Source: an uncultured Curvibacter sp.
GTDB taxonomy: Bacteria > Pseudomonadota > Gammaproteobacteria > Burkholderiales > Burkholderiaceae
Reading direction: 5' to 3'
Assembly (NCBI GenBank): GCA_946481355.1
Contig: CAMLNH010000001.1
Span: 1 to 27,463 of the forward strand
DNA length: 27,463 nucleotides
The notes below the pieces were generated by a model, which was not told the DNA's origin, searched no databases, and saw nothing but the letters and a program-made list of their open reading frames with translations. Position numbers and translations under genes: made by a program. This document shows, one piece after another, positions 1 to 9,587 of this stretch (positions are counted from its first letter, which is position 1; each line of letters opens with the position of its first letter).

Positions 1-310
1 CGGCTTCACCGACGGCTTCTTCGAGACGGGCCTGAGCCCCTGGGACGTGGCCGCGGGTTCGCTGCTGGTCACCGAGGCCGGCGGCCTGGTGGGCAACTTC
101 ACAGGCGAGCCCGAGTTCATGGAGCACAAGGAATGCCTGGCCGGCAATCCGCGCATCTACGGCCAGCTCGTGCCCATCCTGCACAAGTACAGCAAGTTCG
201 CCGGCGCCGGGGAGAAAGCCCAGGCACGGCAGAACGCCGAGAAGCTCAGCCTGTCGGGCGCTGCAAGCAGCGAAACCGGCGACGAACGCGACCAGGGCAG
301 CTTCGAGTAA
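1..310 (+). CDS. suhB: Inositol-1-monophosphatase family protein, 3' part only
   Basis: This is the C-terminal part of an Mg2+-dependent phosphatase of the inositol monophosphatase family, which hydrolyses inositol-1-phosphate; E. coli SuhB also takes part in rRNA antitermination complexes. The reading frame is open from base 2 and its start lies outside the window. The family metal-binding motif WDVAAG is present, followed by the conserved LLVTEAGG and a final segment that includes NPRIYGQLVPIL. After that comes a hydrophilic tail of about 35 residues rich in Ala, Glu and Ser, longer than the E. coli protein as I recall it. The gene converges with the c-di-GMP gene, with 24 bases between the two stop codons. 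Family assignment is firm; the symbol rests on family similarity. Confidence 0.85.
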   Translation, partial: GFTDGFFETGLSPWDVAAGSLLVTEAGGLVGNFTGEPEFMEHKECLAGNPRIYGQLVPILHKYSKFAGAGEKAQARQNAEKLSLSGAASSETGDERDQGSFE

Positions 311-334
311 GCCGCTGCCCGGATCGGGGCCGCG

Positions 335-3301
335 CTAGGCAGGAACGACCGTGTGCCCGAGCGGCCCCGGTCGCCCGAACAGGTAGCCCTGGAACACGGT
401 GCAGCCGTTGTCCAGCAGGAACTGGCGCTGCCCCTCGCTCTCCACCCCCTCGGCCACGGCCTGCAGTTCCATGCTCTGGGCCAGGGCCAGGATGGTGCGC
501 ACGATGGCCGCATCGTTCGGGTCGGTCAGCACGTCGCGTACAAAGCCCTGGTCGATCTTGAGCTGGTCCAGCGGCAGACGCTTGAGGTAGCTCAGCGATG
601 AGTAGCCGGTGCCGAAGTCGTCCAGTGCAAAGCGCACACCACGCTCGCGCAACGCGCCCATCTTGCGAATCGCGTCCTCCACATCGGAGATCAGCACACT
701 CTCGGTCAGTTCGAGCTTGAGGCGCTGCGGGTCGGCGCCCGTCTCTTCCAGCACCGCCTGCACCTGGGCCACAAAATCGTTCTGGCGGAACTGGCGCGCG
801 CTCACGTTGACCGCCAGGCTCAGCTCACGCGTGGCCGGCTCACCGGCCCAGGCCACGAGCTGGCGGCAGGCCGTGCGCAGCACCCACTGGCCGATATTCA
901 GGATCAGGCCGCTCTGCTCGGCCAGGGCGATGAATTCGGCCGGCGAGACCAGGCCGCGCCGGGCGTGGCGCCAGCGCAGCAGGGCCTCATAGCCCAGGAT
1001 CCGGCTGCGCCCGTCGACCACGGGCTGGTAGTGCAGCAGCAGCTCTTCGCGCTGCAGGCCCATGCGCAGATCGGCGTCGAGCGCGGCGCGCGCGAGCACG
1101 GTGGCCTGCATCTGCGGGTCGAAGAAGCGCAGGGTGTTGCGCCCGGCCGCCTTGGCCTGGTACATGGCCACGTCGGCCCGCTTGAGCAGCTCGTCCACCC
1201 CCAGGATGGCGCCGGAGAACAGCGTGATGCCGATGCTGGGCGAGCTGCTGTGCTGGCGCCCCACCAGCTCGTAGGGCGCGTTGAGACGGTTGAGGATCTT
1301 CTCGGCCACCAGCTCGGCCTGGCGCGCAGCATCGGTGTCGCTCTCGTTGAGGTCTTCGAGCATCACCACGAACTCGTCGCCGCCAAAGCGCGCGGCCGTG
1401 TCGCCCTCGCGCAGGCAGGACACCAGGCGCAGGGCCACCTGTTCCAGCAGCAGGTCACCCACATCGTGGCCCAGGGTGTCGTTGAGGTCCTTGAAGTTGT
1501 CCAGATCGATGAAGAGCAGCGCGCCATAGCGCTTGCTGCGCGCACTCGTGACCTGGGCGTGAGCCAGCCGGTCCATCAGCAGACGGCGGTTGGGCAGACC
1601 GGTCAGCGTGTCGTAGAAGGCCAGACGCTGGGTCTCGTCTTCGGCGCGCTTGCGCTTGCTGATGTCGCGCCCGATACCCCGGTAACCCTTGAAGACGCCC
1701 CGCTCATCGAAGAAGGGCGCCCCGCTGACCGCGACCCAGTAGATCTGGCCTTCAGCGTCCAGGCGCTGCATCTCCAGGTCACGAAAGGGCTGGTGCGATT
1801 CGAGCGCCCGGCGGTGCAGGGCCCAGTCCTCCTCGCCCAGGTTCAAGGCCCCGAGCTCCCAGCGTGTCTTGCCGATGCTGTCGGCCTGGGTCATGATGGA
1901 CTTGCCCTCGCGGTAACCGGCAAAGCTCGTGAAGCGGAACTGATCGTCGATTTCCCAGTACCAGTCGGACGACAGGTCAGTCAGGCTGCGAAAGCGTGCC
2001 TCGCTCTCCTGCAGGCGCTGCTCGGCCAGCTTGCTCTCGGTGATGTCGCGCACCGCACCATAAGAGGCCAGCTTGCCGTCGGCCTCGCGCACCGTGACCG
2101 AATTGCCGCGCACCCAGCGCGTGCCGCCCTCGGGCTGGCGCACGCGGAACTCGTGCTGCCAGACCCCGCCGTCGCGGTGCGCGGCGCGCATGGACACGAA
2201 CAGCGCGGGCAAGTCCTCGGGCTCGATCGACGCGAACAGCGTGCGCGCGTCCTGGCGCACGGCCTCGGGTGTGACGTGGAACATGCCCCGCACGCTCTCG
2301 TTGATGAAAGGAAAGCTCACATGGCCGTCCTCGCGCTGCTGGTACTGGAACAGCACGTCGGGCACGCGGCTCGTGAGCTTCTCGATGAACTCCAGCTTCT
2401 CCTGCAAGGCCAGCGCCGTCTGCATCTCGGCGGTCACGTCCATCACCACGCCAAAGTCGGTGATGCTGCCGTCGCTGTTCTGGTGCCGGCGCATGCGGCT
2501 GCGCCGCCAGTGGGTGCTGCCATCGGGCTGGACCGAACGGTATTCGACGATGCGCCCGTCCATGCTCTGGCGCGCGGCCAGGAAACCCGGCAGATCCTCC
2601 GGGTGGATGCGGCTACGCGCCTGGGACCGGGTCCGCAGGGAGCCGATCTTGTCGAAGTCGATGTTCTGCAGGCCGCCGGAGAAATGGACGGTCTCGCCGC
2701 CATCGCTCGTGCTCCAGTGGCCCACGCGCGCGAGTTCCTCGGTCAGCGTGTAGAGATCGAGCTGGGCCGCGAGCTTCTCGTTGGCATGCGCCAGCGCCAG
2801 CTCGCCCGCACGCAGCGACTCCTCGGCCATGCGCTCGGCCGTGACATCCTTGACGTACATCAGGATGTGCTTCTCGCCCGCCACGTCAATCAGCGTGCCG
2901 TTCAGACGCACCAGGCGCTTGCCCTTGTCCTTGAAGTAGACGATGGCGTCATGATCCCGCAGACGGCCGCCGACCTTCAGTTCGGTCAGCGCCGCATCGC
3001 GCGTGGCGTGATCAGGCCAATGGCCGATCTCCACCACCGTGTGGCCGATGACCTCTTCGCGCGTGAAACCCGTGAGCGCCAGCCACTCGCGGTTCACGTC
3101 GACGATCAGGCCGTCTCCCAGGCGCGACAGGCCGATGGCCTCGGGGCTGTCCTCGAAAGCGGCGGTGAACAGCAGCTCGGTGTGCCGACGCTGGCGCTCC
3201 AGCAGTTCCCAGTCGTGCTCACGGGCCTGCAGACGTGCCTGCGCCTCGCGCAGTTGCGCGCGCAAACGCGTGATCTCATCCTTGTCGTCAGCAGAACCCA
3301 T
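335..3301 (-). CDS. Multi-PAS sensor diguanylate cyclase/phosphodiesterase (GGDEF-EAL)
   Basis: This is a probable c-di-GMP turnover enzyme of about 988 residues. From the N-terminus it has a short coiled coil (about 10-45), four PAS-type sensor domains (about 45-160, 185-295, 305-425 and 435-555, some followed by PAC-like ends), a GGDEF domain (about 560-730) and an EAL domain (about 740-985). The cyclase motif GGDEF is intact at about 640-644, with an inhibitory-site RxxD (REGD) five residues before it. The EAL domain keeps its EALLRW, ELTES, DDFGTGYSSL, KIDQ and EGVES motifs. Both activities are therefore possible. No membrane segment is seen, so sensing is probably cytoplasmic. I chose the ATG at 3301; a GTG at 3322 would add 7 residues, and neither has a well-placed ribosome binding site. 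The ligand of the PAS domains is unknown. Confidence 0.93.
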   Translation of the reverse strand: MGSADDKDEITRLRAQLREAQARLQAREHDWELLERQRRHTELLFTAAFEDSPEAIGLSRLGDGLIVDVNREWLALTGFTREEVIGHTVVEIGHWPDHATRDAALTELKVGGRLRDHDAIVYFKDKGKRLVRLNGTLIDVAGEKHILMYVKDVTAERMAEESLRAGELALAHANEKLAAQLDLYTLTEELARVGHWSTSDGGETVHFSGGLQNIDFDKIGSLRTRSQARSRIHPEDLPGFLAARQSMDGRIVEYRSVQPDGSTHWRRSRMRRHQNSDGSITDFGVVMDVTAEMQTALALQEKLEFIEKLTSRVPDVLFQYQQREDGHVSFPFINESVRGMFHVTPEAVRQDARTLFASIEPEDLPALFVSMRAAHRDGGVWQHEFRVRQPEGGTRWVRGNSVTVREADGKLASYGAVRDITESKLAEQRLQESEARFRSLTDLSSDWYWEIDDQFRFTSFAGYREGKSIMTQADSIGKTRWELGALNLGEEDWALHRRALESHQPFRDLEMQRLDAEGQIYWVAVSGAPFFDERGVFKGYRGIGRDISKRKRAEDETQRLAFYDTLTGLPNRRLLMDRLAHAQVTSARSKRYGALLFIDLDNFKDLNDTLGHDVGDLLLEQVALRLVSCLREGDTAARFGGDEFVVMLEDLNESDTDAARQAELVAEKILNRLNAPYELVGRQHSSSPSIGITLFSGAILGVDELLKRADVAMYQAKAAGRNTLRFFDPQMQATVLARAALDADLRMGLQREELLLHYQPVVDGRSRILGYEALLRWRHARRGLVSPAEFIALAEQSGLILNIGQWVLRTACRQLVAWAGEPATRELSLAVNVSARQFRQNDFVAQVQAVLEETGADPQRLKLELTESVLISDVEDAIRKMGALRERGVRFALDDFGTGYSSLSYLKRLPLDQLKIDQGFVRDVLTDPNDAAIVRTILALAQSMELQAVAEGVESEGQRQFLLDNGCTVFQGYLFGRPGPLGHTVVPA

Positions 3302-3545
3302 GTGTGTCAGAAGGCACGCCACGACCGGTGGGCACCGCCTCCGTCGCCGCTCACGCGTGCATGGCGCATGTTAATCCACGGGCCGTGCGCCCCCAGGCGC
3401 TGGCAGGCCAAACAAACGGCAAAGCCGGTATTCCTTCCGTATCGCCGCGTCGGCGACCACCCATCCGGCCACAGGGGCATGCGCCAGACCCGTGGCAGGC
3501 GGCACGGGCAGGGACAGAGTCGCGGCTCATCGAGCCTACGGCACC

Positions 3546-3680
3546 ATGACCTCCCCTGGCCACCAAGGCGACAAACAGTCCCCGCCCAGCAAGCCCTCCA
3601 TCGCCAGCGACAAGTACATCGAACGCATGAGCCCGCTGTGCCGCGACGAGATCGGGGCGCTGCCGGCGGCAAAACCATGA
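3546..3680 (+). CDS. Possible small hypothetical protein (44 aa)
   Basis: This short open frame begins MTSPGHQGDKQ and ends in ALPAAKP. It has a hydrophilic, Lys/Ser/Pro-rich start and one Cys (PLCRDE), with no recognisable domain or membrane segment. It lies in the otherwise gene-free stretch between the divergent c-di-GMP gene (start 3301) and the DUF2237 gene (start 3720). Only a weak GAG-type ribosome binding site precedes it. It may be non-coding; apart from it I see no clear feature in 3302-3719. Confidence 0.25.
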   Translation: MTSPGHQGDKQSPPSKPSIASDKYIERMSPLCRDEIGALPAAKP

Positions 3681-3719
3681 TCCGATGCAGACTGATGTTT
3701 TGTCTTAAGCTCGCGACCC

Positions 3720-4100
3720 ATGACTGCGAAGAACGTCCTGGGCACGCCCCTCGTGCCCTGTTCCTACGACCCGCTCACCGGCTACTTCCGCGACGGCTGC
3801 TGCAACACCGATGCGCAGGACAGCGGCTCGCATGTGATCTGCACCCGCGTCACGCAAGCCTTCCTCGAGTTTTCGGTGGCGCGCGGTAACGACCTGGTGA
3901 CCCCGCGCCCCGAGTACCGCTTTCGCGGCCTGCAGCCGGGCGACCGCTGGTGCCTGTGCGCGCTGCGCTGGAAGGAGGCCTTCGAGGCCGGTGTGGCGCC
4001 GCCCGTGGTGCTGGAGAGCACGCATGCGCGCGCGCTGGACTACGTGAGCCTGGAGCAGCTGCGCGCCCACGAATACCTCCGCCAACCGAGCTCGCCATGA
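3720..4100 (+). CDS. DUF2237 family protein
   Basis: This 126-residue protein matches the conserved DUF2237 pattern from start to end: NVLGTPLVPCSYDPLTGYF, then RDGCCNT, HVICTRVT, SVARGNDLVTPRPEY, PGDRWCLCALRWKEA and PPVVLESTHARAL. The family is small, cytoplasmic and of unknown biochemical role. Its cysteines are conserved here (PCS, GCC, the CxC in WCLCA). Length is normal. The stop codon overlaps the start of the DUF3429 gene as ATGA, so the two are probably translated together. No strong ribosome binding site is visible before the ATG. Confidence 0.9.
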   Translation: MTAKNVLGTPLVPCSYDPLTGYFRDGCCNTDAQDSGSHVICTRVTQAFLEFSVARGNDLVTPRPEYRFRGLQPGDRWCLCALRWKEAFEAGVAPPVVLESTHARALDYVSLEQLRAHEYLRQPSSP

Positions 4101-4564
4101 ACCAGCCCCCACGTGTCGTTGCATTGCTGGGCTACGGCGGCCTGCTGCCCTTCGTCGTGGGTTGTCTGGGTCTGTGGCTCATGCCTTCGGGCCATGCGCT
4201 GTGGCAGACCGTGCTGCTGGGCTATGCCGCCATCATTCTGAGCTTTGTCGGCGCCCTGCACTGGGGTTTTGCCATGCATGCGGATGACACGGCCGCCACC
4301 CGGCTCTACAGCTGGAGCGTGGTGCCGGCCCTGCTGGGCTGGGTGGCCCTGCTGCTGCCCGGTGTGCTGCCCCTGCTGGGCAGCGACTTGCGTACAGGCA
4401 CCGTGCTCGCGGCCACCCTGCTCATCGTGGCCTACGCCGCACACTATCTGCAGGACCGGCGCCTGACGCGCCGGCAGGCGCTGCCCGCCTGGTACCTGCC
4501 GTTGCGCCTGCGCCTGAGCAGCGGTGCCGTGCTGGCCCTGGCCGTGCTGATCGCCCAGGCCTGA
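4097..4564 (+). CDS. DUF3429 family membrane protein
   Basis: This is an integral membrane protein of 155 residues beginning MNQPPRVVALLGYGGLLPF. About five hydrophobic helices are visible. The motif SFVGALHWGFAM in the second or third helix is typical of DUF3429, a family without assigned function. The start codon overlaps the DUF2237 stop (ATGA), which fixes the start well. The gene ends only 9 bases from the stop of the convergent AtzH-like gene, and a hairpin spans both stops. Confidence 0.88.
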   Translation: MNQPPRVVALLGYGGLLPFVVGCLGLWLMPSGHALWQTVLLGYAAIILSFVGALHWGFAMHADDTAATRLYSWSVVPALLGWVALLLPGVLPLLGSDLRTGTVLAATLLIVAYAAHYLQDRRLTRRQALPAWYLPLRLRLSSGAVLALAVLIAQA

Positions 4565-4577
4565 GCCGCCCGCTCAG
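4561..4577. terminator. Hairpin spanning two convergent stop codons
   Basis: CTGAGC and GCTCAG form a perfect 6-bp inverted repeat around a CGCCC loop. One arm contains the TGA of the DUF3429 gene and the other the TGA of the AtzH-like gene. It could act as a bidirectional transcription stop, but no T-run follows on either strand, so this role is uncertain. Confidence 0.4.
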
Positions 4578-4948
4578 CGGAGCAGACTCACATGCGCGGC
4601 CACCACGCGCCAGCCCGCGGGCGTGCGCATCCAGGTCTGGCTCTGGCGTCCCGTGGCCGTGCTGCCCTCACGGCGGAACTCGGTGTTGGCCGTGGCGAAG
4701 TCGCGGCCGTAGGTCGTGATCACCGTGTTGTAGATCTCGCGCATCAGCCCCGTGGCCGGCCGCCCCGCGCGAAATTCCTGGATGGCCTGGTAGCCGTAGA
4801 GGTTCTCGGTGGCGCCGTAGCGCAGGGTGTGCGGGCTGTTCCAGAACAGCTCGTCCAGCACCTCGACCTTGTTGTGCACCAGCGCGTCCTCGTAGCGGGC
4901 GAAGGCGGCCTGCACTTCGGCCAGCACCTCGGGCAGATTGATATCCAT
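4574..4948 (-). CDS. AtzH/HpxZ-like (DUF3225, NTF2-fold) protein
   Basis: This small NTF2-fold protein (124 aa from MDINLPEV) belongs to the AtzH/HpxZ group associated with amidases in N-heterocycle, biuret and oxalurate catabolism. The family hallmarks are visible: an N-terminal helix with FARYEDAL, then [17 protein letters not shown] and FRAGRP, and a C-terminal [20 protein letters not shown]. Tyr19 and Arg43 have the same 24-residue spacing as the catalytic Tyr/Arg pair that I recall for AtzH, so it may be an amide or carbamate hydrolase rather than an accessory factor. I chose the ATG at 4948 because AGGGA lies about 7 bases upstream. An ATG at 4966 would add 6 residues and would overlap the preceding transporter stop as ATGA. 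It is the last gene of the uptake operon. Confidence 0.85.
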   Translation of the reverse strand: MDINLPEVLAEVQAAFARYEDALVHNKVEVLDELFWNSPHTLRYGATENLYGYQAIQEFRAGRPATGLMREIYNTVITTYGRDFATANTEFRREGSTATGRQSQTWMRTPAGWRVVAAHVSLLR

Positions 4949-4962
4949 GAGCGTTTCCCTGT

Positions 4963-7500
4963 TCATGCCGCGAGTTTGACCGATGCCGTCTCACCCAGAT
5001 AGGCCTGGGCCAGCGCCCCGTCGGCCGCGATCTGCGCCGCCGTGCCCTGGGCCACGATGCGCCCGCCCTCGATCACATAGGCGCGGTCGGCCAGCGCCAG
5101 CGCCAGACCGGCCATCTGGTCCACCAGCAAGAGCGTCATGCCCTCCTTGCGCAGCTGGTCCAGTGCGGCAAACAGCTCGGCAATGATCTTGGGCGCCAGG
5201 CCCAGCGAAGGCTCGTCCAACAGCAGGATGCGCGGGCGCGACATCAGCGCACGGGCAATCGCCAGCATCTGCTGTTCGCCACCCGAAAGCAGGCCAGCCC
5301 GCTGGTGCAGACGCTCGCGCAGGCGCGGGAAGCGCTGCAGCTGCTCCTCCACCCGCGCCTCGCGGTCCGCGGGCTGCAGGAAGGCGCCGAGGCGGATGTT
5401 GTCGAGCACGCTGAGCTCGGGGAAGACCTGGCGCCCCTCGGGCACCAGCACCACACCCTGGGCCACCACCTGCTCGGCACCCAGGTTCTTGAGCTCACGG
5501 CCTTCGAGGTGGATGCCGCCCTGCACGGGCCGGTGCAGACCGGCCAGCGCCTTCATCAGCGTGGACTTGCCCGCGCCATTGGCGCCCAGCAAAGCAACGA
5601 CCTCGCCCTGGCGCACCTGCAGGTCGATGCCGTGCAGCACGGGCTCGGCACCGTAACCGGCCACCAGCGCGCCCACACCCAGCATCTCAGGACGCTCGGT
5701 GGTGTCGGCGGCGCGGGGTCCGCTGCCCTCCAGCGACTCACCCAGATAGGCCTGCTGCACGGCCGGGTTGGCCTGCACCTCGGCGGGCGTGCCCACGGCC
5801 AGGCGCACGCCGGCGTCGAGCACCACCACCTGGTCGCTGATCCCCATCACCAGGGTCATGTCGTGTTCCACCAGCAGCACGGTCACGCCCGCGTCGGCAA
5901 TGCGGCGCAGCAGTGTGCCCAGACGTTCCTTGTCCTCACGCGAGAGGCCGGCTGCAGGCTCGTCGAGCAACAGCGCCTCGGGGTCGCTCGCGAGCGCGCG
6001 CGCAATCTCCACCAGGCGTCGGTCCACATGCGGCAGGTCGGCCGCCAGCGTGTCCGGTTGCCCCGTATAGCCACAGTACGCGATCAGCTCGCGGGCGCGT
6101 GTGGTGAGCGCCGGATCGACACGCCCCGCCGCGCCCAGCAGCGGGCCCAGGCGACCGCGGTGCATCGCCAGCACCACGTTGTCCAGCACACTCAGGGAGC
6201 CGAAGAGCTGCGAGGTCTGGTAGGTGCGCGCCACGCCGCGGCGCGCGATCTGCATCGCGCTCTGGCCGGTCAGGGGTAGATCACCCAGCGCAAAGGCACC
6301 GGCCGTGGGCAGGTAGAAGCCACCCAGCATATTGAGCGCGGTGGACTTGCCCGCGCCGTTGGGCCCGATCAGGCTGGTCACCGCCGCCGCAGGCGCGCTG
6401 AAGTGCAGGTCCGACACGGCGCGCACGCCGCCGAACTGCATGGTCAGGCCCTGGGCCGCGAGCGACTGGCGTGCACGCTGCGGCAGGCTCAGCGTCTCCA
6501 CCCGGGGCACCGCGGAACCGATCGGCGCCGCCGGCCACAGGCGCAGCTTGAGGCGCCGCGCCAGGCCCGCCACACCATCGGGCGCCACCCAGAGCACCAC
6601 GAGCAGCAGCACGCCGAAGAAGAGCAGACGATATTCCTCCATGCCGGCCAGCAGCTCGGGCAGCAGGCCCACGATGACCGCGCCCACCAGCGGACCGGCC
6701 ACCGAACCCGCGCCGCCGAGCATGACCACGAGCACAAAGAGGATGGACTGGATGAAGCCGAAGGTGTGCGGCGTGACAAAGCCCGAGAGCGGCGCAAACA
6801 GCGCCCCCGCCGCGGCCGCGCAGAGCGCGGAGACCGCAAAGGCCACGGTCTTGATCGCCAGCGGGTTCAGGCCGATGGATTCGGAAGCCGTCTCGGCATC
6901 GCGCACCGCGCGCATGGCCGCGCCCCAGGTGCCGCGCGAGAGCCAGGCATAGACCGCCAGCGCCAGGCCAGCAGCGGCGATGGCCAGCAGGGCCATGGCG
7001 CGCTCGCCCTGGGCCAGGCCGCCCAGCGCCGGGCCCGTGATGCCCATGATGCCGTTCTGTCCGCCCGTCAGCGCACCGGCCTCGACAATGCCGTGCTCGA
7101 CGATGAAGCCGAAGGCGATGGTGATCATCGCCAGATAAGGGCCCTTCACGCGCAGCGCGGGCAGCGCCAACAGCGCACCGCAGACCGCACCCAGCACGGC
7201 CGCCAGCGGCCAGGCCAGCCAGAAGCTCACCCCGGCCTTGCTGGTCAGGATGGCCACGGTGTAGGCCCCGATGGCATAGAAGCCCACGTGGCCGAAAGAC
7301 ATCTGGCCCGTGAGGCCGATGAGCACATTGAGGCCCACGCCCACGATGGCCAGCAGCGCCACCTGGGCCAGCACGAAGACCCAGTAGCCGTTGAGCGTGA
7401 GCGCCAGGCTGGCACCCAGGCCCAGCACCAGCATGAAGGCCAGAATCTGCAGCGGCGAGCCCAGACCCAGCAGGGCAACCTTCTTGTTCTTCATGGTCAT
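4963..7500 (-). CDS. LivM-LivG-LivF fusion: branched-chain amino acid-type ABC permease plus two ATPases
   Basis: One uninterrupted frame of 845 residues joins three transporter components that are normally separate. Residues about 1-315 are a LivM-like permease with many membrane helices and the family loop [19 protein letters not shown]. Residues about 345-590 are a LivG-like ATPase (Walker [10 protein letters not shown] at 379-387, [11 protein letters not shown]alker B, LLVEHD). Residues about 605-840 are a LivF-like ATPase (GANGAGKST at 639-647, LSGGEQQ signature at 738-744, LLLDEP). The first ATPase has LPHVD where LSxGQ is expected, so the two ATP sites may not be equivalent. The start ATG overlaps the LivH stop (ATGA) with GGAGG upstream. 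It probably imports the substrate delivered by the LivK-type protein. Confidence 0.93.
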   Translation of the reverse strand: MTMKNKKVALLGLGSPLQILAFMLVLGLGASLALTLNGYWVFVLAQVALLAIVGVGLNVLIGLTGQMSFGHVGFYAIGAYTVAILTSKAGVSFWLAWPLAAVLGAVCGALLALPALRVKGPYLAMITIAFGFIVEHGIVEAGALTGGQNGIMGITGPALGGLAQGERAMALLAIAAAGLALAVYAWLSRGTWGAAMRAVRDAETASESIGLNPLAIKTVAFAVSALCAAAAGALFAPLSGFVTPHTFGFIQSILFVLVVMLGGAGSVAGPLVGAVIVGLLPELLAGMEEYRLLFFGVLLLVVLWVAPDGVAGLARRLKLRLWPAAPIGSAVPRVETLSLPQRARQSLAAQGLTMQFGGVRAVSDLHFSAPAAAVTSLIGPNGAGKSTALNMLGGFYLPTAGAFALGDLPLTGQSAMQIARRGVARTYQTSQLFGSLSVLDNVVLAMHRGRLGPLLGAAGRVDPALTTRARELIAYCGYTGQPDTLAADLPHVDRRLVEIARALASDPEALLLDEPAAGLSREDKERLGTLLRRIADAGVTVLLVEHDMTLVMGISDQVVVLDAGVRLAVGTPAEVQANPAVQQAYLGESLEGSGPRAADTTERPEMLGVGALVAGYGAEPVLHGIDLQVRQGEVVALLGANGAGKSTLMKALAGLHRPVQGGIHLEGRELKNLGAEQVVAQGVVLVPEGRQVFPELSVLDNIRLGAFLQPADREARVEEQLQRFPRLRERLHQRAGLLSGGEQQMLAIARALMSRPRILLLDEPSLGLAPKIIAELFAALDQLRKEGMTLLLVDQMAGLALALADRAYVIEGGRIVAQGTAAQIAADGALAQAYLGETASVKLAA

Positions 7501-8375
7501 ACCTTCTTCACCTCCGCACGGCCGAAGAGGCCGTTGGGCCGCCAGGCCAGCGCCGCGATCACGAGCGCGAAGGTCAGGATCTGCGTGTAGCCCGAGCCCA
7601 GGGTCGAGGTGATGGTCGCTTCCACCAGACCAACGATCAGCCCGGCAATCATCACGCCCCAGGCGCTGGTGATGCCGCCCAGGATGGCCACGGCAAAGGC
7701 CTTGAGGCCGAACAGCGTGCCCATGTCCGAATGCACATTCATCAGCGGCGCGATCAGCACGCCGGCAATGCCCGCGAACAGCGCGGAGAGTGCGAAGGCC
7801 AGCGCCACCGCGCGGCGGATCGGGATGCCCATGAGGCGCGCGGCCGCACGGTTCTGCACCACGGCCAACATGGCCGTGCCCCAGCGTGTGCGCCGTGAGA
7901 TGTAGTGCAGCACTGCGGCCAGCGCCAGGCCCACGACGGGGATCAGCAGCTGCAGCGGGTACACACCCAGACCCAGACCACCCACTTCCAGCGGCGACTG
8001 CGCCAGAGGCGACGGCAGGCTGCGCGGCTCCTTGCCGTAGGTGGCCATGACCAGGTTGTCGAGCACAATCCCCAGCGCCACCGTGGCCATGAGCCAGGCG
8101 TCCGAGCCGCGGTTCACGAAAGGACGCACCGCCAGCGCTTCCACCAGCAGACCATAGGCCGCACACAGGGCCAGGGCCAGCAGCACCGCTGCGTAGCCCG
8201 GCCAACCGAAGGTCTGCGCGAAGGTGTAGGTGAGCACCGCGCCCAGCATCATGGAGCTGCCCTGGGCAAAGTTGACCGTGCCGCTCACGGCATAGGTCAC
8301 GTAGAACCCCAGGGCCATGAGCCCGTACATGCTGCCCAGGCCCAGGCCGCTGACCAGCGCGGATAACACCAGCAT
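7497..8375 (-). CDS. LivH-type ABC transporter permease
   Basis: This 292-residue inner-membrane permease of the branched-chain amino acid/urea uptake class starts MLVLSALVSGLGLGSMYGL, a typical LivH beginning. It carries the family patterns GTVNFAQGSSMMLGA, the ABC-contacting loop (AVVQNRAAARLMGI) and LKAFAVAILGGI. About eight hydrophobic segments are visible. AGGAG lies about 9 bases before the ATG. It pairs with the LivM part of the downstream fusion, whose start overlaps its stop by 4 bases. The substrate cannot be read from the sequence. Confidence 0.93.
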   Translation of the reverse strand: MLVLSALVSGLGLGSMYGLMALGFYVTYAVSGTVNFAQGSSMMLGAVLTYTFAQTFGWPGYAAVLLALALCAAYGLLVEALAVRPFVNRGSDAWLMATVALGIVLDNLVMATYGKEPRSLPSPLAQSPLEVGGLGLGVYPLQLLIPVVGLALAAVLHYISRRTRWGTAMLAVVQNRAAARLMGIPIRRAVALAFALSALFAGIAGVLIAPLMNVHSDMGTLFGLKAFAVAILGGITSAWGVMIAGLIVGLVEATITSTLGSGYTQILTFALVIAALAWRPNGLFGRAEVKKV

Positions 8376-8405
8376 CGTCGCGTCTCCTCTTCTTTACCCA
8401 AAGAC

Positions 8406-9587
8406 TCAGTTCAGGCCCACGGGCACGATCTTGTTGTCGATGAACTGCGCCCAGACGTAGTCATCGGCCTGCACGGCGTCGTGTACGTCAGCGGTGAAGG
8501 GCTTGACGTAGGTCTTGATCAGGCCTTCGTACTTGTCGATCTTGTAGAAACCCTGGCGGATGTCCTCGCCCTTGGTGGAGCCGGCGGCCTGGATGGCCAG
8601 CGCCGTCAGGTGCACGCCGTCATAGGCATTGGCCACGCCCACGGCCGGGGAGATGTCGCCCGGACCCTTGACGTTGGGGTACTTGGCCATCATGGCCTTG
8701 ATCACGCGCTCACCCACGGGCGACTGCTTGCCGAAGAAGCTGTAGGTCTGCACGAAGTGCACGTCCTTACCCATGGGGCCAGCCAGCTCGGTGAAGCGGC
8801 CACCAGCCGGGCCCCAGTGCGAGACCACCGGTACCTTCCAGCCCATGCGCTCGAGCGACTTGACCACCTGGGCCGAGGGGCCGACGTTGCCCACCATGAA
8901 CAGCGTGTCGGCACCCGCGGCCTTCAGGCGCGTAAGTTGCGGCACCATGTCCACGTCGTTGCCTTCGAACTTCTCCACGCCGGCGGGCGTCACGTTCTTG
9001 GCGGCCATGGCGGCCTTGAGCCCTTTCTCGTTGCTCTCGCCCCAGGGGTTGTTCACGAGGATCAGGCCGGGCTTTTTGGTCTTGAAATTCTTCTGCGCGT
9101 AGGCCAGCATGCCCACGTCCACGATCTCGTCCACCGCAGACACGCGGAAGGCGAAGTTGGGGTTGGCACCGTTCTTGGTGATGCCCGTGCCTGCGGCCCA
9201 GGGGCCCATGAAGGGCACCTTCTCCTGGTTCATCAGCGGCACGATGGCCATGGACACCGGCGTGTCCAGGCCGCCGAAGACCACGGCCACCTTCTCGCGG
9301 TAGATGAGTTCGCGCGCGGCCACCACGCCCTTGGCGGGGTTGGCCTCGTCGTCGCGGCGCACCAGTTCCACCGGGCGGCCCAGCACGCCGCCCTTGGCGT
9401 TGATCTCGTCGATGGCGATCTGCATGCCGCGCGTGATGGCTTCGCCGGCCAGGGCCGACTGGCCCGAGAGCGCGGTGACCAGGCCGATCTTGATGGGTTC
9501 ACTGGCCAGCGCCGGCGTGGCAGCGGCCAGCGCCAGACCGGCAGCCAGCAGGGTACGGCGGCCGAAGGAGAAGGAAGTACGGGTCAT
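8406..9587 (-). CDS. LivK-type periplasmic substrate-binding protein
   Basis: This 393-residue binding protein for an ABC importer begins with an export signal that includes an arginine pair (FGRRTLLAAG) and a likely cleavage after TPALA, leaving SEPIKIGLVTALSG as the mature start. The twin Arg could mean Tat export, although Sec is also possible. The type I periplasmic fold of the Leu/Ile/Val group is clear (IAIDEINAKGGVLGRP, then VAVVFGG, MGPWAAGTG and PAVGVANAYDGV). The start at 9587 is fixed by AGGAG 8 bases upstream; an upstream in-frame extension to 9776 lacks this and reads through the promoter region. It heads the minus-strand operon LivK-LivH-LivMGF-AtzH-like and is divergent from the catabolic genes. 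The substrate is probably the compound processed by the neighbouring amidase and deacetylase-like enzymes. Confidence 0.9.
   Translation of the reverse strand: MTRTSFSFGRRTLLAAGLALAAATPALASEPIKIGLVTALSGQSALAGEAITRGMQIAIDEINAKGGVLGRPVELVRRDDEANPAKGVVAARELIYREKVAVVFGGLDTPVSMAIVPLMNQEKVPFMGPWAAGTGITKNGANPNFAFRVSAVDEIVDVGMLAYAQKNFKTKKPGLILVNNPWGESNEKGLKAAMAAKNVTPAGVEKFEGNDVDMVPQLTRLKAAGADTLFMVGNVGPSAQVVKSLERMGWKVPVVSHWGPAGGRFTELAGPMGKDVHFVQTYSFFGKQSPVGERVIKAMMAKYPNVKGPGDISPAVGVANAYDGVHLTALAIQAAGSTKGEDIRQGFYKIDKYEGLIKTYVKPFTADVHDAVQADDYVWAQFIDNKIVPVGLN

Noticed and set aside
965..3889. Plus-strand open frame of 974 codons
   Set aside because: It lies antisense to the clear GGDEF-EAL gene, has a composition typical of GC-rich shadow frames (many His, Gln, Val, Gly, Ala) and shows no domain.
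7501..8205. N-terminal extension of the LivMGF frame up to 8205
   Set aside because: It overlaps the LivH gene in another frame. The ATG at 7500 has GGAGG and overlaps the LivH stop, giving a normal LivM start.
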